From contig NZ_JASCIR010000004.1 of the NCBI RefSeq assembly GCF_029968095.1, positions 278,115-342,114 of the forward strand: DNA of 64,000 bases. Reading direction: 5' to 3'. Made by a program: the position numbers and the translations under genes. The notes under the pieces were generated by a model, which searched no databases, was not told where the DNA came from, and saw only the letters and a program-made list of their open reading frames with translations. Below, piece by piece: positions 56,047 to 64,000 of the stretch. Every line of letters begins with the position of its first letter. Position 1 is the first letter of the stretch. The DNA is from Streptomyces solicavernae. Its GTDB lineage: Bacteria; Actinomycetota; Actinomycetes; Streptomycetales; Streptomycetaceae.

Positions 56047-56709
56047 GTGAACAAGGCGCAGCTCGTAGAAGCGATTGCCGACAAGGTCGGTGGCCGTCAG
56101 CAGGCCGCCGACGCCGTCGACGCGGTCCTGGACGCGATCGTCCGCGCGGTCGTCAGCGGCGACCGGGTCTCGGTCACCGGCTTCGGCTCGTTCGAGAAGG
56201 TCGACCGTCCGGCCCGCTACGCACGCAACCCCCAGACCGGGGAGCGCGTGCGCGTGAAGAAGACCTCGGTTCCGCGCTTCCGTGCGGGCCAGGGCTTCAA
56301 GGACCTGGTGAGCGGCTCGAAGAAGCTTCCCAAGCACGATGTCGCGGTGAAGAAGGCGCCCAAGGGCAGCCTCTCCGGCGGCCCTTCGAGCCGCACCACG
56401 GTCAAGAAGGCGGCGGCGAAGAAGACCACCGCGAAGAAGGCGGCGGCGAAGAAGACCACCGCGAAGAAGGCGGCGGCCAAGAAGACCACCGCCAAGAAGA
56501 CCGCGGCGAAGAAGACGACGGCCAAGAAGGCCACCGCGAAGAAGGCCGCTCCGGCCAAGAAGACCGCCGCGAAGAAGGCCACCACGGCCAAGAAGGCCAC
56601 CGCGAAGAAGACCGCGCCGGCGAAGAAGGCGACGGCCAAGAAGGCGCCCGCGAAGAAGTCGACGGCGCGCAAGACCACCGCCAAGAAGACCACCGCACGC
56701 AAGAAGTAG
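56047..56709 (+). CDS. hupS: HU-family nucleoid protein with lysine-rich C-terminal tail (HupS-like)
   Basis: 220 aa. Residues 1-92 are an HU domain ([73 protein letters not shown]). Residues 105-220 are a histone-H1-like tail of KKTTAK/KKAAAK repeats. Such two-domain HUs are actinobacterial; in Streptomyces this form is linked to spore nucleoid compaction. GTG 56047 follows GGGGAAGAC. The tail is encoded by short in-frame DNA repeats. Confidence 0.95.
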   Translation: MNKAQLVEAIADKVGGRQQAADAVDAVLDAIVRAVVSGDRVSVTGFGSFEKVDRPARYARNPQTGERVRVKKTSVPRFRAGQGFKDLVSGSKKLPKHDVAVKKAPKGSLSGGPSSRTTVKKAAAKKTTAKKAAAKKTTAKKAAAKKTTAKKTAAKKTTAKKATAKKAAPAKKTAAKKATTAKKATAKKTAPAKKATAKKAPAKKSTARKTTAKKTTARKK

Positions 56710-56733
56710 CGGTCGGCAGGGCACCTCACGCGC

Positions 56734-56765
56734 CGGGCCGGGCTCCCCTCGGGGAGCCCGGCCCG
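56734..56765 (+). terminator. Terminator after hupS
   Basis: Perfect 15-bp stem CGGGCCGGGCTCCCC / GGGGAGCCCGGCCCG with a 2-nt centre, 25 bp after the stop. Confidence 0.9.
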
Positions 56766-56830
56766 CGGTGTGTCCGGGGCCGGGTGCCTGAGGGGAGTTG
56801 GCGGTGCGGGAGGTGTGCGGGGTCCGCGCG

Positions 56831-56938
56831 GTACGGGCGGTGCGCTGTGCCCGTGCTGTACGGGCGGTGCGCTGTGCCCGTGCTGTACGGGCGGTGCGCT
56901 GTGCCCGTGCGGTACGGGCGGTGCGCGGTGCCCGTTAC
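56831..56938. repeat. 27-bp tandem repeat x4 upstream of the 67-aa gene
   Basis: Units at 56831-56857, 56858-56884, 56885-56911 and 56912-56938, consensus GTACGGGCGGTGCGC then TGTGCCCGTGCT. It fills the space between the hupS terminator and the ATG at 56948. Because 27 is a multiple of three it stays open in frame, but the resulting Ala/Val/Arg repeat is not protein-like. Confidence 0.95.
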
Positions 56939-56947
56939 GCTGCGGGC

Positions 56948-57151
56948 ATGCAGGCCACCGCGTACACGTATGACCCCGAGACCCGCAGCGGCAGTGTGCT
57001 GCTTGACGACGGCACTCCGGTGCCCTTCGACGGCGCGGCCTTCGACGCCGGCGGGCTGCGGATGCTGCGGCCCGGTCAGCGGGTGCGCATCGAGGTCGAC
57101 GAGGCGGCGGGGGAGCGGCGGGTCACTCTGGTGACGCTGCTGACCCTCTGA
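56948..57151 (+). CDS. Small beta-rich protein, 67 aa, cold-shock-like
   Basis: Sequence SGSVLLDDGTPVPFDGAAFD, then GLRMLRPGQRVRIEVDEAAG, then RRVTLVTLLTL: it reads like a small OB-fold of cold-shock type but without the RNP aromatic motifs. Function unknown. No ribosome site; TACGCT just upstream may be a -10 of a leaderless transcript. Its end overlaps the convergent cofC by 29 bp. The upstream repeat array makes the true start uncertain. Confidence 0.65.
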   Translation: MQATAYTYDPETRSGSVLLDDGTPVPFDGAAFDAGGLRMLRPGQRVRIEVDEAAGERRVTLVTLLTL

Positions 57152-57821
57152 ACAGGGCCCGGTTGAACAGGGCCCGGTCCGCGGCCGCGGCCGTATGCGG
57201 GCCGACGCCCAGGGTCAGGGCCGCGGCCAGGTCCTCGGGGGTGTCCACGTCCTGGCGGACGCTCGCGACGTCGGGCAGGGGTATCTCCACGGCGCCCGAC
57301 GCCGCGTGCCGGGCCCGCGAGGCGCCGCCGAACTCCGGGGCCAGCGGAACTCCGGGAGCCGCGCACAGCAGCGTCGTACCGATTTCGGCGGCGTCGGGGA
57401 GAAATGCGCGCGGAAATACGCGGGCGTAATTCAGCACTCGCGTCAATTCCGCCGGGCGAAGCGCGGGCAGGTCGGCGTTCAGGGCCGCCACCGGCGCCGC
57501 GGGGCGCAGCGCCCGGGCCGTGCGGGCGCCGTGGGCGAGCGCGGCGTTGAGGCCGCCGCCCGGCTCGTCCCGTACGACGCGGGCGCCCAGGGCCGCGAGG
57601 GCGCGGGCCGCGCGGGCGTCGTCCGTGACGACCACCACATCGCGCACGGGCCGCGCCGCGAGCGCCGCCGCCACCGTGTCCTGTGCGAAGGCCAGGGCCA
57701 GGGAGGGGCGCAGCAGGTCGCCCGCGGCGGCGGCGAGCCGGCTCTTGGCCCGCACCAGGGGCTTCAGGGGGATGACCAGGCTCCACGCGAACGGCTCGGC
57801 ACGGTCGGCTTGTGTGCGCAT
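57123..57821 (-). CDS. cofC: 2-phospho-L-lactate / phosphoenolpyruvate guanylyltransferase
   Basis: 232-aa nucleotidyltransferase of coenzyme F420 synthesis (CofC/FbiD). SLVIPLKPLVRAKSRLA, VVVVTDDARAARALAALGARVVRDEPGGGLNAALAHG, APVAALNADLPALRP and the C-terminal SVRQDVDTPEDLAAAL are characteristic. In actinobacteria the preferred substrate is phosphoenolpyruvate, from published work on the family. ATG 57821; a longer reading to 57965 is unlikely. F420 partners are elsewhere. Confidence 0.93.
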   Translation of the reverse strand: MRTQADRAEPFAWSLVIPLKPLVRAKSRLAAAAGDLLRPSLALAFAQDTVAAALAARPVRDVVVVTDDARAARALAALGARVVRDEPGGGLNAALAHGARTARALRPAAPVAALNADLPALRPAELTRVLNYARVFPRAFLPDAAEIGTTLLCAAPGVPLAPEFGGASRARHAASGAVEIPLPDVASVRQDVDTPEDLAAALTLGVGPHTAAAADRALFNRALFRGSAASPE

Positions 57822-58000
57822 CGCGGCCCATTCTCGCCTGCCGGCCCCGGCCGTGTGCGGCCCTGTGGACAACCGGTGGGCGGCCCTGTGGACGGGCCGT
57901 CCGAAGGGCTTGGCATACGGTGTTCTCGACAGACGAAGAACCTGGGGCGACAATGTGCGGCGCACCAGCGCATGACAAGTCAGCAGAGGAAGGTGTCCGA

Positions 58001-58840
58001 GTGCCCCGCCGCAGAATCGGCTTCTGGTACCGCCTGGCGGCGGTCATCGCAAAACCGCCGCTGGTGGTTCTTCTCAAGCGGGACTGGCGTGGTGTGGAAC
58101 ACATTCCGGCCGACGGCGGATTTATCACCGCAGTGAACCACAATTCCCATGTCGACCCTTTCGCGTATGCGCACTTTCAGTACAACACGGGACGTGTGCC
58201 GCGTTTCCTCGCCAAGCACGGGCTATTCAAGGGCGGATTTGTCGGCGCCGTGATGCGGGGCACCGGACAGATCCCCGTCTACCGCGAGAGCACCGACGCA
58301 CTCAGTGCGTTCCGGGCCGCGATCGACGCCGTGGAACGCGGTGAATGCGTCGCTTTCTATCCCGAGGGAACGCTCACCCGCGACCCCGATCTGTGGCCCA
58401 TGACCGCCAAAACCGGCGCCGCGCGTGTGGCGCTGCAGACCAAGTGCCCGGTGATCCCCGTCGCACAGTGGGGCGCCAACGAACTCCTGCCGCCGTACGC
58501 GAAGAAGCCGCACATCCTGCCGCGCAAGACGCACCACGTCCTCGCCGGACCGCCGGTGGACCTGGCGCGCTTCTACGACAAGGAGATGACGCCCGAACTC
58601 CTCAAGGAGGCAACGGAAGTCATCATGGCCGCCGTCACCGCGCTCCTGGAGGAGCTCCGCGGCGAGAAGGCCCCCGCGGCGCCCTACGACCCGCGCCAGG
58701 TACGCATCGCGCAGCGCCGCAAGGCCGCACAGCAGAAGCCGTCCGGCACGGCCGGCGAACAGACCGGCGAACACGTCGGCGAGCAGGCCGGCGCACCGAT
58801 CGGCGAACAGACCGGCACGGCCGGGGAGGACACCAAGTGA
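58001..58840 (+). CDS. 1-acyl-sn-glycerol-3-phosphate acyltransferase (PlsC family)
   Basis: 279 aa. Acyltransferase motif I NHNSHVDPF (His47, Asp52), FLAKHGLFKG, motif III FYPEGTLTRDP and VIPVAQWGANELL are clear. It makes phosphatidic acid from lysophosphatidate. A basic/Pro/Gly tail (about 245-279) holds GEQTGEHVGEQAGAPIGEQ repeats. GTG 58001 follows AGAGGAAGG. It overlaps gpsA by 4 bp, so glycerol-3-phosphate supply and acylation are coupled. Confidence 0.93.
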   Translation: MPRRRIGFWYRLAAVIAKPPLVVLLKRDWRGVEHIPADGGFITAVNHNSHVDPFAYAHFQYNTGRVPRFLAKHGLFKGGFVGAVMRGTGQIPVYRESTDALSAFRAAIDAVERGECVAFYPEGTLTRDPDLWPMTAKTGAARVALQTKCPVIPVAQWGANELLPPYAKKPHILPRKTHHVLAGPPVDLARFYDKEMTPELLKEATEVIMAAVTALLEELRGEKAPAAPYDPRQVRIAQRRKAAQQKPSGTAGEQTGEHVGEQAGAPIGEQTGTAGEDTK

Positions 58841-59847
58841 CACCGCCTGTGAAGGCAGCAGTCTTCGGTACGGGTTCGTGGGGTACGGCCTTCGGCATGG
58901 TGCTCGCGGACGCGGGCTGCGACGTGACCCTGTGGGGCCGCCGCCCGGAACTCGCCGAGGCCGTCAACTCCACCCGCACCAACCCCGACTACCTGCCGGG
59001 CGTCGAACTCCCCGCGCGCGTGCGGGCGACCACCGACCCCGCAGAGGCCGCCGCCGGCGCCGACTTCACCGTCCTCGCGGTGCCCTCGCAGACGCTGCGC
59101 GGCAACCTCGCCGCCTGGGCGCCGCTGCTCGCCCCCGACACCGTCCTCGTATCCCTCATGAAGGGCGTCGAACTCGGCTCCGCGATGCGGATGAGCGAGG
59201 TCATCGAGGACGTCACCAAGGTGCCCGCCGAGCGCATCGCCGTCGTCACCGGACCCAACCTCGCCCGCGAGATCGCCGCCCGGCAGCCCGCCGCCGCGGT
59301 CGTCGCCTGCACCGACGAATCCGTCGCGCAGCGCCTCCAGGCCGCCTGCCACACCCCGTACTTCCGGCCGTACACCAACACCGACGTCGTCGGCTGCGAA
59401 CTCGGCGGCGCCGTCAAGAACGTCATCGGCCTCGCCGTCGGCATCGCGGACGGCATGGGCCTCGGCGACAACGCCAAGGGCTCCCTGATCACCCGCGGCC
59501 TCGCCGAGACCACCCGGCTCGGGCACGCCATGGGCGCCGACCCGCTGACCTTCTCCGGCCTCGCGGGCCTCGGCGACCTCGTCGCCACCTGCTCCTCGCC
59601 GCTCTCCCGGAACCACACCTTCGGCACCAACCTCGGCAAGGGCATGACCCTGGACGAGACCATCGCGGTCACCAAGCAGACCGCCGAGGGCGTCAAGTCC
59701 TGTGAGTCCGTCCTCGATCTGGCGCGCAGGCACGGCGTCGACATGCCCATCACGGAGACCGTCGTCGGCATCGTGCACGAGGGCACGCCCCCGCTGGTGG
59801 CGCTCAAGGAACTGATGGGGCGCAGCGCGAAGGCCGAGCGCCGCTGA
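58837..59847 (+). CDS. gpsA: Glycerol-3-phosphate dehydrogenase [NAD(P)+]
   Basis: 336-aa enzyme reducing dihydroxyacetone phosphate to sn-glycerol-3-phosphate for lipid synthesis. Rossmann motif AAVFGTGSWGTAFG, VSLMKGVE, VVTGPNLAREIA, the active-site lysine in LGGAVKNVIGLAVGIADGM and SGLAGLGDLVATCSS. GTG 58837 overlaps the plsC stop (GTGA). A hairpin at 59853 follows. Confidence 0.96.
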   Translation: MTPPVKAAVFGTGSWGTAFGMVLADAGCDVTLWGRRPELAEAVNSTRTNPDYLPGVELPARVRATTDPAEAAAGADFTVLAVPSQTLRGNLAAWAPLLAPDTVLVSLMKGVELGSAMRMSEVIEDVTKVPAERIAVVTGPNLAREIAARQPAAAVVACTDESVAQRLQAACHTPYFRPYTNTDVVGCELGGAVKNVIGLAVGIADGMGLGDNAKGSLITRGLAETTRLGHAMGADPLTFSGLAGLGDLVATCSSPLSRNHTFGTNLGKGMTLDETIAVTKQTAEGVKSCESVLDLARRHGVDMPITETVVGIVHEGTPPLVALKELMGRSAKAERR

Positions 59848-59852
59848 GCCGC

Positions 59853-59883
59853 GGCGTACGGACGCCGAGCGCCCCCGTACGCC
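59853..59883 (+). terminator. Hairpin after gpsA
   Basis: GGCGTACGG / CCGTACGCC, 9-bp perfect stem with a 13-nt loop, 5 bp after the gpsA stop. No U-tract, so termination is uncertain. Confidence 0.6.
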
Positions 59884-59941
59884 GACTCGACGCCGCGCGC
59901 ACGCTGACTCGGTCACTACCAGCAGGTACGCTCGACGCGAT

Positions 59942-61114
59942 ATGAGCAGCGAGACCTCCTCCCAGAGCCCGGTCCCCTCCCAGCCAGGAGGGGAACCCCG
60001 CAAGCCGCGCGTCGCGGTCGTCTTCGGCGGGCGCAGTTCCGAACACGGCATCTCGGTCGTCACGGCCGGCGCCGTCCTGCGCGCCATCGACCGCGAGAAG
60101 TACGACGTGCTGCCCATCGGCATCACGCACGACGGCCGCTGGACGCTCACCGTCGACGACCCGGAGCGGATGGCGATCACCGACCGCACCGTCCCGGACG
60201 TGGACCGGCTCGCCGACTCCGCGGACGGCGCCGTGGTGCTGCCCCTCGACCCGGCCAACCGCGAAGTGGTCGTCACCGAGCCGGGATCGGTGCCCAAGGC
60301 ACTCGGCGAGGTCGACGTCGTCTTCCCCGTCCTGCACGGCCCGTACGGCGAGGACGGCACCCTCCAGGGCCTCCTGGAGCTGTCCGGGACGCCGTACGTC
60401 GGCTCGGGCGTCCTCGCCTCCGCCGTGGGGCAGGACAAGGAGTACATGAAGCGGGTCTTCACCTCCTTCGGGCTGCCCGTCGGCCCGTACGTGGTGATCA
60501 AGCCGCGCGAGTGGGAGCTGGACCAGGCGGCCGCCCGCAAGAAGATCGTGGGCTTCGCCGGTGACCACGGCTGGCCGCTGTTCGTGAAGCCCGCGCGGGC
60601 CGGCTCGTCCTTCGGCATCACCAAGGTCGACTCCCCGGAGGGCCTGGAGGAGGCGATCGAGGAGGCGCAGCGGCACGACCCGAAGATCATCGTGGAGGCG
60701 CTGCTCCGCGGCCGCGAGATCGAGTGCGGCGTCCTGGAGTTCGAGGACGGCCCGCGCGCCAGCGTGCCCGCCGAGATCCCGCCGGTCTCCGACCACGCCT
60801 TCTACGACTTCGAGGCCAAGTACATCGACTCGGCCTCCGGCATCGTGCCCGCCCCGCTCACCGAGGAGCAGACCGCCGAGGTGCAGCGGCTCGCCGTCGA
60901 GGCCTTCGAGGCGGCGTCCTGCGAGGGCCTGGTGCGCGCGGACTTCTTCCTCACCGAGGAGGGCCGGTTCGTGATCAACGAGATCAACACCATGCCCGGC
61001 TTCACGCCCATCTCCATGTACCCGCGGATGTGGCAGGAGACCGGCGTCAGCTACCCGGAGCTGGTCGACCGCCTCGTCCAGGCGGCCCTGCGCCGCCCGA
61101 CCGGACTGCGGTAG
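59942..61114 (+). CDS. ddl: D-alanine--D-alanine ligase
   Basis: 390-aa ATP-grasp ligase joining two D-Ala for peptidoglycan. VAVVFGGRSSEHGISVVTAGAV, HGPYGEDGTLQGLLELSGTPYVGSGVLASAVGQDK, PLFVKPARAGSSFGITKV, VEALLRGREIECGVLEF and FVINEINTMPGFTPISMYP are diagnostic. The active-site Tyr of D-Ala/D-Ala ligases is in YDFEAKYI. ATG 59942. Single gene with its own terminator. Confidence 0.96.
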   Translation: MSSETSSQSPVPSQPGGEPRKPRVAVVFGGRSSEHGISVVTAGAVLRAIDREKYDVLPIGITHDGRWTLTVDDPERMAITDRTVPDVDRLADSADGAVVLPLDPANREVVVTEPGSVPKALGEVDVVFPVLHGPYGEDGTLQGLLELSGTPYVGSGVLASAVGQDKEYMKRVFTSFGLPVGPYVVIKPREWELDQAAARKKIVGFAGDHGWPLFVKPARAGSSFGITKVDSPEGLEEAIEEAQRHDPKIIVEALLRGREIECGVLEFEDGPRASVPAEIPPVSDHAFYDFEAKYIDSASGIVPAPLTEEQTAEVQRLAVEAFEAASCEGLVRADFFLTEEGRFVINEINTMPGFTPISMYPRMWQETGVSYPELVDRLVQAALRRPTGLR

Positions 61115-61134
61115 CGCGTACACGTACGTACGAG

Positions 61135-61169
61135 AAGGGCCCGGCCGCCGTCCAACGGCCGGGCCCTTT
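61135..61169. terminator. Terminator between ddl and DUF3515 gene
   Basis: AAGGGCCCGGCCG / CGGCCGGGCCCTT, 13 bp, loop of 8, followed by TC on plus and preceded by GAG. Between convergent genes; usable by both. Confidence 0.88.
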
Positions 61170-61184
61170 CCCGTAGTTGCGGGA

Positions 61185-61667
61185 TCAGCTCGCGATGCCC
61201 TCCGGCACCGTCCTCTTGACCGGCTTCGCGAAGTCCGTGAGCGAGCCCGCGCCCTGCTTGGCGTGCTCCGCGTCGAACGTGACCTCGACGTACGCCTCGC
61301 GCAGCGTCGTCGTGAAGCGGTACGAGCCGTCCTCCTGCTCCTCGGTCAGCCAGCCCACGCCGTTGACCTCCGCGCCGTACGCCTGCGGGTCCGCGAGCGC
61401 GGCGGGCCGGGGTACTCCGCAGCGCAGTATGATCGCCGAGCCGCCCCATCCGGCCGTCAGTTCGGAGTGCGGCTCGGGGTCCTCGCGGTCGAGCCCGTCG
61501 ATCCGGTCCGGCAGCTGTTCGTGGAGGTTCTGGCAGAGTCGTGCCGTATCGGCGTCGGGGGAGGGAACCGGGGCCGTCGCCCGGTCGTCCGTCGAAGAAC
61601 AGCCCGCGGTCGCCCACAGCAGCGCGAGGGCGGGCAGAGAGATCAGCCGGCGGCTCGAAAGGTTCAC
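61185..61667 (-). CDS. DUF3515 family lipoprotein
   Basis: 160 aa. Lipoprotein signal NLSSRRLISLPALALLWATAGCS with a lipobox cysteine at residue 23. The extracytoplasmic domain has LCQNLHEQLPDRIDGLDRED and WGGSAIILRCGVPRPAAL; two cysteines probably pair. Function unknown. GTG 61667. It lies between ddl and the AsnC-type gene, a conserved order in Streptomyces as I recall. Confidence 0.88.
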   Translation of the reverse strand: MNLSSRRLISLPALALLWATAGCSSTDDRATAPVPSPDADTARLCQNLHEQLPDRIDGLDREDPEPHSELTAGWGGSAIILRCGVPRPAALADPQAYGAEVNGVGWLTEEQEDGSYRFTTTLREAYVEVTFDAEHAKQGAGSLTDFAKPVKRTVPEGIAS

Positions 61668-61687
61668 CGGCCAAGCGTAGACGGGGG

Positions 61688-61921
61688 CTACAAGTGCACG
61701 ACCGGGCAGGTCAGGGTGCGAGTGATGCCGTCCACTTGCTGGACCTTCGCGACCACCATGCGGCCCAGCTCATCGACAGTGTCCGCCTGGGCACGCACGA
61801 TGACATCGTAGGGACCGGTCACGTCCTCGGCCTGGATCACGCCAGGGATCTTGCCGATCAGCTCGGCGACCGTGGACGCCTTGCCAACCTCGGTCTGGAT
61901 CAGGATGTACGCCTGTACCAC
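61688..61921 (-). CDS. Stand-alone AsnC/Lrp-type ligand-binding (RAM) domain protein
   Basis: 77 aa, only the effector domain of Lrp/AsnC regulators (AYILIQTEVGKASTVAELIGKIPGVIQAEDVTGPYDVIVRAQADTVDELGRMVVAKVQQVDGITRTLTCPVV) with no DNA-binding domain. Such SARD-like proteins bind amino acids or assemble with full-length Lrp. GTG 61921 follows GGAGG. Confidence 0.93.
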   Translation of the reverse strand: MVQAYILIQTEVGKASTVAELIGKIPGVIQAEDVTGPYDVIVRAQADTVDELGRMVVAKVQQVDGITRTLTCPVVHL

Positions 61922-62226
61922 GGAACCTCCAGGGCGGCCACGAGGATCATGTGGGGAACGGAAGAATCGAGCGTTCAGCGCCCTCGGAAAGGGCGGCTGA
62001 CGGGAGACGAGCGGGCGCCACGGTATCGCGTCACCGTGCGTCGCGGGGAGACCCGCGGAGCCTGTGGCGCGCGCTCCGGGGCGTACGGACATGCGAAGTT
62101 GACGTACCTGTTGACGGTACCCGCGGCCGAGAGGCCCCGCGACCGCGCGCACACTGGGGCCGTCGGCACGACGCCCGGCAGAACACCCGGCACGACACCG
62201 GGCACGACAGGAAGAGGCGAGACTCG
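61922..62226. other. thiL upstream region
   Basis: 305 bp between divergent genes, probably with both promoters. A TTGACG at 62099-62104 and GTTGACGG at 62111 could be -35 elements. I see no thiamine-pyrophosphate riboswitch core. The 12-bp repeat array at 62164-62211 occupies its right end. Confidence 0.6.
62164..62211. repeat. 12-bp tandem repeat x4 upstream of thiL
   Basis: CGGCACGACGCC, CGGCAGAACACC, CGGCACGACACC and GGGCACGACAGG in a row, ending 15 bp before the thiL ATG. The ribosome site GGAAGAGG immediately follows. Confidence 0.9.
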
Positions 62227-63192
62227 ATGAAGGGCACCGTGGGCGAGCTCGGGGAGTTCGGGCTCATCAGAGAGCTCACGTCCCGGCTCACCACCACTCC
62301 GGCGGTACGCCTCGGCCCCGGCGACGACGCCGCGGTCGTGGCCGCACCCGACCGCAGGGTCGTGGCCAGTACGGACATCCTCCTGGAGGGGCGGCACTTC
62401 CGCCGCGACTGGTCCACCGCGTACGACGTGGGCCGCAAGGCCGCCGCGCAGAACCTCGCGGACATCGCCGCCATGGGCGCCGTACCGACGGCGCTGCTCC
62501 TCGGCCTCGTCGTACCGGCCGAGCTGCCGGTCACCTGGGCCAGCGAGCTGATGGACGGGCTGCGCGACGAGTGCCAGGTCGCGGGCGCGGCCGTGGTCGG
62601 CGGCGATGTCGTACGCGGGGACACCATCACCGTGTCGATCACCGCACTCGGCGATCTGCGCAACCACGAGCCCGTCACACGCGCGGGGGCCGGTCCCGGT
62701 GATGTCGTCGCGTACACCGGCTGGTTGGGCTGGTCCGCCGCCGGGCACGCCGTGCTCTCGCGCGGCTTCCGCTCGCCGCGCGCCTTCGTCGAGGCGCACC
62801 GCAGGCCCGAGCCGCCGTACCACGCGGGCCCCGCGGCCGCCGGTCTCGGCGCCACCGCGATGGCCGACGTCAGCGACGGACTGATCGCCGACCTCGGGCA
62901 CATCGCCGAGTCCAGCAAGGTCAGGATCGACGTCAAGTCCGCCTCGATCGACATCCCTTCGCAGATGAACGACATCGGCCAGGCCGTCGGCGTCGACCCG
63001 CTGCAGTGGGTGCTCACCGGCGGCGAGGACCACGCGATCGTCGCGACGTTCCCGCAGGACGTGCAGCTGCCGGCCCGCTGGAAGGTGATCGGCGAGGTGC
63101 TCAACCCCTCGGCGCTGCCTCAGGTGACGGTCGACGGGGCGCCCTGGACGAGCAAGAGCGGCTGGGACCACTTCGGGGAGATCGAGTCATGA
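62227..63192 (+). CDS. thiL: Thiamine-monophosphate kinase
   Basis: 321-aa PurM-like ATP-dependent kinase making thiamine diphosphate. [76 protein letters not shown] and [12 protein letters not shown] are the family motifs. ATG 62227. Its stop overlaps thiD (ATGA). Confidence 0.96.
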   Translation: MKGTVGELGEFGLIRELTSRLTTTPAVRLGPGDDAAVVAAPDRRVVASTDILLEGRHFRRDWSTAYDVGRKAAAQNLADIAAMGAVPTALLLGLVVPAELPVTWASELMDGLRDECQVAGAAVVGGDVVRGDTITVSITALGDLRNHEPVTRAGAGPGDVVAYTGWLGWSAAGHAVLSRGFRSPRAFVEAHRRPEPPYHAGPAAAGLGATAMADVSDGLIADLGHIAESSKVRIDVKSASIDIPSQMNDIGQAVGVDPLQWVLTGGEDHAIVATFPQDVQLPARWKVIGEVLNPSALPQVTVDGAPWTSKSGWDHFGEIES

Positions 63193-64000
63193 CATCTCGT
63201 ACGGCACCGTCTCGTAAGGCACCCCCGCGCGTGCTCACCGTCGCCGGGTCCGACTCCGGCGGCGGTGCGGGCATCCAGGCCGACCTGAAGACGATGCTGG
63301 CCCTCGGCACGCACGGCATGAGCGTCCTGACCGCGGTCACCGCGCAGAACTCCCTTGGCGTGCAAGGCGCTTGGGAGCTGCCGGTGGAGGCGGTGCGCGC
63401 GCAGTACCGCAGCGTCGTCGACGACATCGGCGTACAGGCCGTGAAGACCGGCATGCTGGCGTCGGCCGAACTCGTCGAGACGGTCGCGGAGTTGCTCGCC
63501 GGCACGGACGCGCCCACGGTGATCGACCCGGTCGGCGTCTCCAAGCACGGCGACTCGCTCCTCGCCGCCTCCGCGCTCGATTCCGTCCGTACGAAGCTGC
63601 TGCCCGTCGCCACGGTCGCGACGCCGAACCTGGACGAGGTCACGCAGATCACCGGCGTACGCGTGGAGTCGGAGGACGGACTGCGGCGCGCGGCCGCCGC
63701 CCTGCTCGCATTCGGGCCGCGCTGGGCGCTGATCAAGGGCGGGCATCTGGAGGGCGACGCCGTGGACCTGCTCACGGACGGCGCCGAGGAGCACTGGCTG
63801 CGCGCCCCGCGCCATGACAACCGCCACACGCACGGCACCGGCTGCACCCTGGCCAGCGCGGTCGCGGCGGGCCTCGCGAAGGGGCTCACGGTGCCGGACG
63901 CGGTGCGCTCCGCGAAGGAGTACGTGACGGGCGCGATCGCCGCGGGCTTCGCGCTCGGCGGGGGGATCGGGCCGGTGGACCACGGGTGGCGGTTCCGCTC
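63189..64000 (+). CDS. thiD: Hydroxymethylpyrimidine/phosphomethylpyrimidine kinase, 3' truncated by window edge
   Basis: At least 270 codons. It phosphorylates HMP and HMP-P in thiamine synthesis. [23 protein letters not shown] at the N-terminus, [54 protein letters not shown] and [18 protein letters not shown] (anion hole and catalytic region) identify it. It starts at ATG 63189, overlapping thiL, and has no stop before 64000. Confidence 0.95.
   Translation, partial: MTSRTAPSRKAPPRVLTVAGSDSGGGAGIQADLKTMLALGTHGMSVLTAVTAQNSLGVQGAWELPVEAVRAQYRSVVDDIGVQAVKTGMLASAELVETVAELLAGTDAPTVIDPVGVSKHGDSLLAASALDSVRTKLLPVATVATPNLDEVTQITGVRVESEDGLRRAAAALLAFGPRWALIKGGHLEGDAVDLLTDGAEEHWLRAPRHDNRHTHGTGCTLASAVAAGLAKGLTVPDAVRSAKEYVTGAIAAGFALGGGIGPVDHGWRFR

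Noticed and set aside
56798..56947. Extended N-terminus of the 67-aa protein made of AVRAVRCAR repeats
   Set aside because: It is encoded entirely by the 27-bp repeat array with no ribosome site, and family-like sequence begins at the ATG at 56948.

Overview
The window is a high-GC actinobacterial chromosome segment, almost certainly Streptomyces. The evidence is strong third-position G/C bias, frequent GTG starts, ATGA and GTGA start/stop overlaps, a tandem pair of conservons (CvnA-D), a lysine-tailed HU protein, an ndgR-leuCD divergon and a two-domain SerA. From memory, the gene order resembles the ilvBNC-to-thiD core region of S. coelicolor (roughly SCO5512 to SCO5563); no alignment was run. 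Both ends cut genes: ilvB lacks its 5' end and thiD runs off the right edge.

Layout. 0-5.3 kb: ilvB(partial)-ilvN-ilvC and serA. 5.3-9.4 kb: proline catabolism (PucR regulator, proline dehydrogenase, P5C dehydrogenase). 9.4-12.2 kb: nitroreductase, a 44-aa protein and a Tat-exported phosphatase. 12.5-14.9 kb: leuB and ilvE. 15.1-20.9 kb: an unusual locus with an NCS1 permease, a urease gamma-beta fusion, a urease alpha subunit with an altered active-site flap, an agmatine deiminase and a TetR regulator. 21-24.2 kb: secreted serine protease and citramalate synthase with a probable leader/attenuator. 24.3-28.4 kb: membrane protein, a decayed HxlR/reductase pair, an intact reductase paralogue and a TetR regulator. 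28.4-31.2 kb: an XRE/DUF397/ATPase regulatory set, a YdeI-like protein and a YceI protein. 31.4-35.8 kb: polysaccharide lyase 8, then acyl-CoA carboxylase beta and epsilon. 36-46.8 kb: two complete conservons in tandem on the minus strand. 47.3-52.3 kb: a small repeat-motif protein, FAH hydrolase, gltX, zinc-ribbon/GntR pair, HAD hydrolase and five tRNA genes (Gln, Glu, Glu, Gln, Glu). 52.4-57.8 kb: ndgR, leuCD, HU, and cofC of F420 synthesis. 58-64 kb: plsC-like, gpsA, ddl, DUF3515 lipoprotein, AsnC-type protein, thiL and thiD.

How it works together. Branched-chain amino acid genes are spread over five sites (ilvBNC, leuB, ilvE, cimA, leuCD), with the IclR-type regulator NdgR next to leuCD. 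Proline is oxidised to glutamate by two adjacent enzymes under a divergent PucR protein. GltX lies 2 kb from tRNA-Gln and tRNA-Glu genes, which fits the actinobacterial route where GluRS charges both.

Most notable observations. (1) The urease-like locus has no accessory genes here, lacks the flap cysteine and sits beside agmatine deiminase, so it may act on a ureido compound such as N-carbamoylputrescine rather than urea. (2) Many genes carry short tandem duplications that start at or next to their stop codon, with unit lengths of 11 to 33 bp. (3) A 1-bp frameshift and a C-terminal loss break a divergent reductase/HxlR pair. (4) An 11-codon leader ORF with two adjacent rare ATT isoleucine codons precedes an intrinsic terminator upstream of cimA.
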